Shown here one piece after another: positions 1-5,306 of a stretch of 5,306 bases of DNA. Source of the DNA: an uncultured Brevinema sp. Lineage in GTDB: Bacteria > Spirochaetota > Brevinematia > Brevinematales > Brevinemataceae. The position numbers were made by a program, and so were the translations under genes. The DNA lies in contig CAMQSH010000135.1 of assembly GCA_947036575.1 (NCBI GenBank), forward strand, positions 1 through 5,306, in the 5' to 3' direction. The notes below the pieces were generated by a model. It was not told the DNA's origin and searched no databases. It saw only the letters and a program-made list of their open reading frames with translations. How positions within the stretch are numbered: position 1 is the first letter of the stretch; the number at the start of each line of letters is the position of its first letter.

Positions 1-58
<58 letters not shown>

Positions 59-64
59 TTTCTT

Positions 65-70
65 TTTATT
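65..70 (-). promoter_or_regulatory. Polyadenylation signal AATAAA
   Basis: The + strand reads TTTATT at 65-70, which is AATAAA in sense. It is followed after 9 nt (AAGAAAGTT) by the poly-A tail. This is the canonical hexamer, slightly close to the tail compared with ordinary mRNAs but normal for L1 elements, whose signal lies at the extreme 3' end. Confidence 0.88.
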
Positions 71-72
71 CA

Positions 73-110
73 ACAATCCAACAATACAAAAAACATTAAT
101 ATACAATACA
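73..110 (-). repeat. Short repeated 8-mers in the 3' UTR
   Basis: ACAATACA occurs exactly at 81-88 and 103-110, and a one-mismatch copy, ACAATCCA, sits in tandem at 73-80 (sense TGTATTGT / TGGATTGT). In such AT-rich sequence this may be chance. Some non-LTR elements end in short 3' repeats, so it is recorded. Confidence 0.45.
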
Positions 111-131
111 TAAATCAAAAAGCTGCTAGGT

Positions 132-3100
132 CTACATTGCCATGCCCCAGAATGTCATCCACTTTTCCCATTTACTGTCCATCTGTGACGCTTTAAGTCT
201 TATTCTGTGTGTCAGTCTTTCCAGTATTTCTAACTCTCCCACTGTGGTCACCCACTGGTCCTCCGTAGGCGCCTCTTCACTGCCCCACTTCCGTGTGATA
301 GTCTTCTTCGCTGCGACCATGAGTATACTGAATAAATACGAGTCCTTTGGTTGAATCTCAGTCTCTGTGTAGTTACTCAGATAGAGCAGTTTCGGGTCCA
401 TAGGAAATTCGTATCCTAGTATCTCCTGTGACCTCTGATGTACCATCTCCCAAAACCTTTTGATTTTATAGCAATTCCAAAATATATGTGCATGATTCGC
501 CTCATGCATTCCACAGCTTCTCCAACATGTCTTTTTTACAACAGAGTAGTTGTTAGAGATTTTAGGTGTAATGAAAAACCGTATCAAATTTTTCCAAGAG
601 AATTCTCTCCAAGCTCGTGAACTAGTTGTGGTTTTGTGTCTTTTCCACATATTGTCCCAATCATCCTCAGATATCTTTATATTAAATTCTGTTTCCCATT
701 TCTCTCTTATATATCCTGTTGTGCTTTTGTCAATCATCAATGCTTTGTACAGTGTCGTTATCGCCCTAATATGTTTCCCCTTATATGCATTAATCATTAC
801 CCGTACCACCTCATTTGTTTCCAAGGTAAGTTCTCTTCTAATTTGTTTCTCATAGTAGTCCCGCATTTGAAGATACCTGTAAAATTCCCGCCAATCCAAA
901 TCGTATTTATTTTTCAATTCTTGAAAGTTAACCATTTCCCCTTTTTCTACCAGCGTGCACCATGCTGTAATACCTTTGTAGACCCATCTTCCGAATCCCC
1001 CACCTTGCCCTGTCGGTTTGAATTTGCTATCAAAAGCTACCCATTTCAATAAGTATGCGTCCTTCTCCGCTCTGTTGTATCTGAGTATCCTGAACCATAA
1101 ATCCATAGTGAATCTTGTAATTGAATCCATTTGCTTTGTAACATTCCTAAACGTTTCCTTGTCTCCTATTATATTCTGTATCGGACAACTTCCAACCGTT
1201 TTCTCCATTTCTTTCCATTTCGCCGTATAATCTGGTCTACACCAACAGGCTACATACTTCAACTGGGCGGCATGGAAATATTCTTTCAGGTTAGGTAGAC
1301 TGAGTCCCCCTCTTTCTCTCTGTAGCTGGAGTGTTTTGAACCTCACTCTAGGCCGCTTCCCATTCCATATAAATCTGGAGATCATTTTGTCCCATGATGT
1401 GAATTGTGTTTGAGGGATCTCTATTGGAAGTGACTGAAATAAATATAAAAGTCTAGGCAATACATTCATTCTTATTAATTCGATCCTTGAGCTAAAATCC
1501 AATGTTAAGGTAGACCAACGATGTATGTCTTGCAATAATTCACAATTAATTTTTTCATAGTTTGCCTTATATAAACCCGCCAATTGCCTAGTCACTTCTA
1601 TTCCCAAATACTTAATCTTCTTTAGGTTCCAATTTAAATCGAATCTTTCCCTAATTTGTTTTGATGGAGTGTAATTAACTGTGAGTATTTGGGTTTTAGT
1701 GATATTTATCTTGTAACCTGATAGCCGTCCATATGATTCCAACAGCCCCAATAACTCCGGTATCGAGTCGCTCGGTCGCTCCACGTATGCTATGACGTCA
1801 TCGGCGAAGAGGCTCACCTTCTGCTCTACCCCGCATACAGTCACCCCTTGAATTAGCTTATTCTCGCGTATGGCTTCCGCCAGCGGTTCAATGAAGTATG
1901 CGAATAAAGTAGGCGAAAGGCAACACCCCTGTCTAGTCGATCTCTGTAGTTCAAATTTGCCAGTCAAGCTTCCGTTTATTTTGAGTCTAGCTGTAGGTCG
2001 CTGATATAGAGTCTGAATTGTCCGTATTGATCGTTCATTGAATCCAAATCTCTCTAATACTGTAAATAGGAAAGTCCAATTCACCCTATCGAAAGCCTTT
2101 TCGGCATCTATACTAACTAATACCGTTTCTCTCTTCTGTTTATTTGCCTGATCTATGATGTGTAGAGTTCTCCTAATGTTGTCTTGTGTCTGTCTCCCTC
2201 TCACAAATCCCGTTTGGTCCTCGTCAATCAGGTCCGTTGTAAAAGTGTCTAGACGTTTAGAAATAATGGACGTATATATTTTATAATCTACATTCAGCAA
2301 AGAGATCGGTCTATAGCTTGCGCATAAGTCCCTATCTCTTCCCGGTTTGGGCAAGACCGTTATTATGGCTTCTGTCCATGTTGGTGGCAACTCGTCTTTT
2401 TGTAATGTCCAATTAAAAGATTTAACTAATAAAGGTGATAGTTCGTTTCTAAACGCCTTATACCATTCCACCGGATAACCGTCGCTACCCGGCGATTTCG
2501 CATTTTTTAATCCGTTTATTGCCTCATCTACCTCCTTTATTGTTATCTCCCTCGTTAATGAATCATTTTGCATTTCCCCTATTGACGGAAGATCTAATTT
2601 GTTCAAAAAAGCTCTCATCTCTTCTCTATCTGCAGACTCCGGCTGCTCATATAACTCTTTATAATATTTCAGAAATATCCTCTCTATATCCTTTGGTTCG
2701 GTGGTCAAGTTATTCGTTTGGGGGTCCCGAATTTTATGAATTTGACTCATTTCAAGTTGCTTTCTTGTCCGTCTAGCTAATAGTTTGGTCGCTCTCGGGC
2801 CAACCTCATAATAACTCTGTTTCGTGAATAATATTTTACGTTCTATCTCCTCTGTCAGATGCTCATTTACTTTTAATTTGACGAGTTTGATTTTGTTTTG
2901 AATATGCAATTCAGGTGTTTTTTGATATTCTCTTTCCAATTCTCTCAGCTCCACCATATTGTTCTTGTATGTTACCATTTTCGTTTTTTTTGCGTGTGTT
3001 GATTCCGAAATTAATTTTCCCCTCATAACTGCCTTCAGGGCGTCCCATACCATCGTTGGTTTCACCATCCCATTATCATTCTCCCTAACATAATTTTGTA

Positions 3101-3902
3101 TTTCCAATTTAATCCTTTCCTTCCTCTTATCATTATTGAGCAGTCCTATATTCATCCTCCAATTGGTTAATCTCTTACGGTCGCTTATAACTATGTCGAG
3201 GTACACTGGATTATGGTCTGACACATCTGCCCCTCCTATATGACATTCTTTCACTCTGTGTATATTTCCCGAATCTACAAATAAATAATCTATTCTAGAA
3301 TGTACTTTATGAGCTGCCGAATAATGCGTAAAGTCCCTCTCTAGCGGATGTAGGCTCCTCCATATATCGGTTAATCCCATATCCTCTAATAATGTGTTCA
3401 CATATTTGCATACCTGTATTCTAGATCTTTTCTCGCTTGTTGTATCTATATTATGGTTTAAGACTACATTAAAATCCCCCCCACAAATTAAAATACCCTC
3501 CGTTTCCACCGCAATTACATCAAATATTGATCTAAAGAAATGTTTGTCACAGTCAGGGGGCGCATAAATATTCACCAGAGTAACCATCACATTGTCCAAC
3601 ATTCCCTTTACTATAATATACCGTCCCTCCCCATCCCTTATTTCTTTCTCAAATTTGAATTGGACTTGATTTGATATCATAATTGTTACACCCCGTCTCG
3701 GGCCATTCTTAAACCAACTACTGTATGTATTTCTAAACCCATATTTTTTTAGTTTATCGTGTTCCAATTTGGTAAGATGCGTCTCCTGTAGGTATACTAT
3801 TTGGGCTCCATCCCTTTTCAATTTCGTCATGACCTTATCTCTCTTTCTGGGAGTATTTAAACCATTGACATTAAGTGACACCAAACTAACAGTGGTACTC
3901 AT
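132..3902 (-). CDS. ORF2: L1 ORF2 protein: endonuclease / reverse transcriptase, 1256 aa, intact
   Basis: This enzyme nicks target DNA and copies the element RNA at the nick (target-primed reverse transcription) in the nucleus, as a ribonucleoprotein with ORF1p. The start is the first ATG after the in-frame TAA at 4010-4008; a TTG 14 codons upstream (3944) is not a convincing start. The ATG has A at -3. Residues 1-236 are an APE-like endonuclease with the expected active-site set: N11, E40 (QETH), Y113, D143 and N145 (GGDFN), T192, D205, and SDH at 228-230. A linker follows, with a YYKELY segment (413-418) resembling the PCNA-binding PIP region of human ORF2p (inference). Reverse transcriptase spans about 495-772: SYRPISLLN (529-537), motif A D599 in SIDAEKAFD, motif B RQGCCLSP (657-664), catalytic FADD (699-702), GYKIN (729-733) and YLGIEV (765-770). 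The C-terminal knuckle is C1126, C1130, H1139, C1144. Total length is close to human ORF2p (1275 aa). No stops or frameshifts; stop TAG. Confidence 0.97.
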   Translation of the reverse strand: MSTTVSLVSLNVNGLNTPRKRDKVMTKLKRDGAQIVYLQETHLTKLEHDKLKKYGFRNTYSSWFKNGPRRGVTIMISNQVQFKFEKEIRDGEGRYIIVKGMLDNVMVTLVNIYAPPDCDKHFFRSIFDVIAVETEGILICGGDFNVVLNHNIDTTSEKRSRIQVCKYVNTLLEDMGLTDIWRSLHPLERDFTHYSAAHKVHSRIDYLFVDSGNIHRVKECHIGGADVSDHNPVYLDIVISDRKRLTNWRMNIGLLNNDKRKERIKLEIQNYVRENDNGMVKPTMVWDALKAVMRGKLISESTHAKKTKMVTYKNNMVELRELEREYQKTPELHIQNKIKLVKLKVNEHLTEEIERKILFTKQSYYEVGPRATKLLARRTRKQLEMSQIHKIRDPQTNNLTTEPKDIERIFLKYYKELYEQPESADREEMRAFLNKLDLPSIGEMQNDSLTREITIKEVDEAINGLKNAKSPGSDGYPVEWYKAFRNELSPLLVKSFNWTLQKDELPPTWTEAIITVLPKPGRDRDLCASYRPISLLNVDYKIYTSIISKRLDTFTTDLIDEDQTGFVRGRQTQDNIRRTLHIIDQANKQKRETVLVSIDAEKAFDRVNWTFLFTVLERFGFNERSIRTIQTLYQRPTARLKINGSLTGKFELQRSTRQGCCLSPTLFAYFIEPLAEAIRENKLIQGVTVCGVEQKVSLFADDVIAYVERPSDSIPELLGLLESYGRLSGYKINITKTQILTVNYTPSKQIRERFDLNWNLKKIKYLGIEVTRQLAGLYKANYEKINCELLQDIHRWSTLTLDFSSRIELIRMNVLPRLLYLFQSLPIEIPQTQFTSWDKMISRFIWNGKRPRVRFKTLQLQRERGGLSLPNLKEYFHAAQLKYVACWCRPDYTAKWKEMEKTVGSCPIQNIIGDKETFRNVTKQMDSITRFTMDLWFRILRYNRAEKDAYLLKWVAFDSKFKPTGQGGGFGRWVYKGITAWCTLVEKGEMVNFQELKNKYDLDWREFYRYLQMRDYYEKQIRRELTLETNEVVRVMINAYKGKHIRAITTLYKALMIDKSTTGYIREKWETEFNIKISEDDWDNMWKRHKTTTSSRAWREFSWKNLIRFFITPKISNNYSVVKKTCWRSCGMHEANHAHIFWNCYKIKRFWEMVHQRSQEILGYEFPMDPKLLYLSNYTETEIQPKDSYLFSILMVAAKKTITRKWGSEEAPTEDQWVTTVGELEILERLTHRIRLKASQMDSKWEKWMTFWGMAM
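471..527 (-). other. ORF2 C-terminal CCHC zinc-knuckle motif
   Basis: ORF2 residues 1126-1144: C1126, C1130, H1139 and C1144, that is CX3CX8HX4C, ending HIFWNC. Human L1 has the same motif as CX3CX7HX4C. In L1 the cysteine-rich C-terminus is needed for RNP formation and retrotransposition. H1137 is an alternative ligand with spacing X6/X6, but the HX4C arrangement fits the family better. Confidence 0.85.
1587..2420 (-). other. ORF2 domain: non-LTR reverse transcriptase
   Basis: ORF2 residues about 495-772. The catalytic aspartates are D599 (motif A) and D701/D702 in FADD (codons at 1808-1797). FADD rather than YADD is the usual L1 form. The fingers motif IITVLPKPGRD (513-523), SYRPISLLN and the motif D/E region GYKIN...YLGIEV are intact. 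Motif B reads RQGCCLSP, with cysteine where human L1 and many other RTs have proline. Predicted active. Confidence 0.95.
3195..3902 (-). other. ORF2 domain: APE-type endonuclease
   Basis: ORF2 residues 1-236. The fold markers occur in family order: LNVNGLN (N11), LQETH (E40), NIYAPP (Y113), GGDFN (D143, N145), DFTHY (T192), SRIDYLF (D205) and the terminal SDH (228-230). Several fall at nearly the same residue number as in human L1 (human N14, E43, Y115, D145, N147, T192, D205, H230). In the family this domain makes the first-strand nick at T-rich sites. All catalytic and metal-binding residues are present, so it is predicted active. Confidence 0.95.
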
Positions 3903-4156
3903 CCTGTCCTGCTTCCATGCCCCTCGGATGACCTGTAGCAGCAAACTAAAACAAACATTAAACCTTGCAGAACGTGCAGGTAATAATAAACATTTACAAA
4001 AAGTAACTTAACACATAACAAGTGTCTTCCAAAAAGGGGGTTTTCTCTCCCCCAAGTCCCGTTGGAAGGCTGAGGAGTGAACCTTTCTATCAGAAAGGGC
4101 CCCTCGCTAGAGCCGAGCTCATACCCATTCTGTAGGGCTTCACTCTGCCTAGTCAT
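3899..4156 (-). CDS. Possible small inter-ORF reading frame, 85 aa, unknown; may not be a gene
   Basis: An ATG at 4156 opens 85 codons in a frame different from both ORF1 and ORF2, ending in TGA at 3901-3899. That stop overlaps the ORF2 ATG as ATGA. The frame has no stop from 4184 to 3901. The product has no motif I recognise. Residues about 46-75 are strongly hydrophobic with tyrosines and could read as a membrane segment, but this follows from the T-rich sense sequence there. Its most plausible role, if any, is as an upstream frame that delivers ribosomes to ORF2 by termination-reinitiation. A frame this long arises by chance often enough that I give it low confidence as a protein gene. Confidence 0.2.
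   Translation of the reverse strand: MTRQSEALQNGYELGSSEGPFLIERFTPQPSNGTWGRENPLFGRHLLCVKLLFVNVYYYLHVLQGLMFVLVCCYRSSEGHGSRTG
4026..4068 (-). other. Nested inverted repeat / predicted RNA hairpin in the inter-ORF spacer
   Basis: The outer arms are CTTCCAA (4026-4032) and TTGGAAG (4062-4068), a perfect 7-bp inverted repeat. Inside them GGGGG (4036-4040) faces CCCCC (4049-4053) across an 8-nt loop. In sense RNA this gives a 7-bp outer stem, an internal loop of 3 and 8 nt, and a 5-bp G-C stem. It lies 123 nt upstream of the ORF2 ATG, within the small 85-codon frame. A structural or translational role is inference. Confidence 0.55.
4082..4098 (-). other. Perfect 7-bp hairpin with 3-nt loop
   Basis: CCTTTCT (4082-4088) and AGAAAGG (4092-4098) are perfectly complementary around a loop of three bases (atc). 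It lies 13 nt from the neighbouring nested inverted repeat at 4026-4068. The two could stack as tandem stem-loops in the element RNA. Function unknown. Confidence 0.5.
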
Positions 4157-4395
4157 GTCCAACTCTCTCGATCCAGCCTCTCTCTATCGGCAACCAAAGT
4201 TCTCCATAGGCTATAGGCTTCTATGTGTTTGTTCGGTGTTAGTTAACCATTTTGAAATAAACATCAGGTTTCCATCCCTTTCGCAACTTCTCGTTTCCTG
4301 AGATATCCTGTCGCTACGTGTAAGCTACCTAGTCTAACCATAGGTTACATCACCTGTTCAGATTTCACTTCACGACAGTCCCACTCTGGTCCTGC

Positions 4396-5298
4396 TCATC
4401 TTCCCCTCCGGAATTCCTTCAGCTTCTCTCTGGCAGCGGCCGCCGCAGACCTTCCTTGTTTATTTCCCTTCACCTGTTGCCAGTCATCCCGGTCCTGAGT
4501 CGCCTGTCTCCCCGTAGACACGCTGCCATCTCCTGGGTCCGTCGCCTCGAATCCCCTCCTCGCCATCTCTCTCTTCACTTCTCCCGGGTTGTCGTACATC
4601 TTTACCCCGCTATCCCAGTGGATTCTCATTCGCGTCAGCGGGGTCTGGAAGCGTATCCCCTTCTCCTTCAGGATCTTTTTCACCGCCATATATTCTCTCC
4701 TCTTCTGAGCCACTTCAGTCGCGTAATCGTGATCGAAGAATATCCTCTTCTCCCCCACTTGTACTTTCTTCTTCCATGCTCGGCTGAGAACCATCTCTTT
4801 AATCTCGAATTGTAGAAAATTGACCACCATTGAACGGGGTGGTTTGTCCGGAGGCGGTTTCTGCGCCAGTGCTCTGTGTGCTCTTTGTATCTGGAGCTGG
4901 GTGTCGTTCGGCAACTCGAGTTCGGTGATCAGAAAGCGTTCCAAAAACTTGCTGGCCGAATTTTCCTCCGTGCCCTCCGGTATGCCAAAAATGCGAATGT
5001 TGTTACGCCGCGACCTACCCTCGAGGTCCGTCATCTTTTCTTGCATCCCTTGAGTCTGGGTCGTCATATTTAGCAGCTGCCTTTTCGCTTCAGTCTGCCA
5101 TTCCTCAAGTTCAGCTATACGAGCCTGGGCCTCCTCCATATGGTCAGCCTGTGCCTTCAGGTCCTCACTAACCGCCTCGAATTTGCAGTCCATTTCTCTC
5201 CGGCACTTGGCGAACTCTTCCTTCACTTCCCGTCTCACATCGTTTATTCCTTGTTTGACTTCTTTAACCTCTCCGTTCATTTCACCTAGTTGTTTCAT
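4396..5298 (-). CDS. ORF1: L1 ORF1 protein: trimeric RNA-binding chaperone, probably 5' partial
   Basis: ORF1p binds element RNA as a trimer, acts as a nucleic-acid chaperone and forms the cytoplasmic RNP with ORF2p. From the first visible ATG there are 300 residues. Residues 1-95 are charged, heptad-rich coiled coil including RIAELE (60-65), which fits the RhxxhE trimerisation motif. DLEGRSRRNNIRIFGIPEG (91-109) marks the junction into the RRM-like domain (about 98-185), with MVVNFLQFEIKE (157-168) as its second RNA-binding strand. The C-terminal domain (about 186-250) contains KRIFFDHDY and MRIHW. A basic tail with five alanines ends in FRRGR. The frame stays open upstream of this ATG (codons ATA, CCC) to the window edge, so the real start may be further out and some coiled coil missing. 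The ATG itself has A at -3. The stop TGA overlaps an ATG (ATGA). The base composition is visibly richer in G+C than ORF2. Confidence 0.93.
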   Translation of the reverse strand: MKQLGEMNGEVKEVKQGINDVRREVKEEFAKCRREMDCKFEAVSEDLKAQADHMEEAQARIAELEEWQTEAKRQLLNMTTQTQGMQEKMTDLEGRSRRNNIRIFGIPEGTEENSASKFLERFLITELELPNDTQLQIQRAHRALAQKPPPDKPPRSMVVNFLQFEIKEMVLSRAWKKKVQVGEKRIFFDHDYATEVAQKRREYMAVKKILKEKGIRFQTPLTRMRIHWDSGVKMYDNPGEVKREMARRGFEATDPGDGSVSTGRQATQDRDDWQQVKGNKQGRSAAAAAREKLKEFRRGR

Positions 5299-5306
5299 TA
5301 TGGGGG

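Larger units (their letters stand above)
3903..4395 (-). other. Inter-ORF spacer, about 490 nt
   Basis: The region between the ORF1 TGA (4398-4396) and the ORF2 ATG (3902-3900) has no recognisable domain. It contains several ATGs in all sense frames (for example at 4399, 4207, 4156, 4128, 4016 and 3918), an 85-codon frame ending on the ORF2 ATG, two hairpin-forming inverted repeats (4026-4068 and 4082-4098), a weaker one (TAACC-ata-GGTTA, 4335-4347), and a 7-bp tandem duplication ATAGGCT at 4206-4219. The spacer is far longer than the roughly 60 nt in human L1. ORF2 cannot easily be reached by simple scanning from ORF1. Confidence 0.85.

Noticed and set aside
636..1052. 138-codon frame on the + strand
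   Set aside because: It lies wholly antisense to the intact ORF2, with no motif and a composition explained by the reverse complement of ORF2.
2984..2991. Run of eight A in sense (read as GCA AAA AAA ACG) as a possible ribosomal frameshift site in ORF2
   Set aside because: It lies in the ORF2 linker with no alternative downstream product and no obvious stimulatory structure. A-runs are common in A-rich L1 sense strands.
3903..3944. Upstream extension of ORF2 to a TTG at 3944, adding 14 residues
   Set aside because: The codon is TTG, the residues before the ATG at 3902 do not look like an L1 endonuclease N-terminus, and conserved numbering fits the 3902 start.
4206..4219. Tandem ATAGGCT ATAGGCT as a possible target-site or functional repeat
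   Set aside because: Only two 7-bp copies in a noncoding spacer; most likely a small slippage duplication.
4411..4443. GAATTC (4411-4416) and GCGGCCGC (4436-4443) close together, suggesting a cloning linker
   Set aside because: Both lie in frame inside the basic/alanine tail of ORF1 and the sequence on either side continues the element, so chance occurrence is the simpler reading.
4456..4815. 119-codon frame on the + strand opposite ORF1
   Set aside because: It is antisense to well-conserved ORF1 domains. The Pro/Leu/His/Arg-rich product is typical of a shadow frame.

Overview
The window holds one vertebrate LINE-1 (L1 clade) non-LTR retrotransposon lying on the minus strand. It reads from base 5306 (sense 5' side) down to base 1 (3' poly-A tail, seen here as poly-T). 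There is no bacterial-type or host gene in it. The organism is a eukaryote, almost certainly a non-mammalian vertebrate. My best guess is a ray-finned fish, from the overall character of ORF2 (for example QGCCLSP in the RT, and a THIFW-like zinc-knuckle neighbourhood) and the very short 3' UTR. That placement is from memory, not from a search.

Layout in sense order. ORF1 (about 5298 to 4396) encodes the L1 RNA-binding chaperone: a coiled coil, an RRM-like domain and a C-terminal domain. It is open to the window edge, so its true start and the whole 5' UTR/promoter may lie outside. An unusually long inter-ORF stretch of about 490 nt follows (4395 to 3903). It contains two adjacent hairpin-forming inverted repeats and an 85-codon reading frame whose TGA overlaps the ORF2 ATG as ATGA. 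ORF2 (3902 to 132) is uninterrupted and encodes a 1256-residue protein with an APE-like endonuclease, a reverse transcriptase and a C-terminal CCHC knuckle. Every catalytic residue I can check is present. The element ends with a 76-nt 3' UTR carrying AATAAA and a tail of about 55 A.

How the parts work together, from knowledge of L1: ORF1p trimers coat the element RNA. ORF2p nicks target DNA with its endonuclease and primes reverse transcription on the poly-A tail. Intact reading frames, an intact poly-A signal and a nearly pure tail suggest a young, possibly competent copy, or a transcript/cDNA of one. No target-site duplication or flanking DNA is visible, so insertion site and completeness cannot be judged.

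The least explained part is the inter-ORF region (stop/start overlaps plus nested hairpin), which could bear on how ORF2 is translated.
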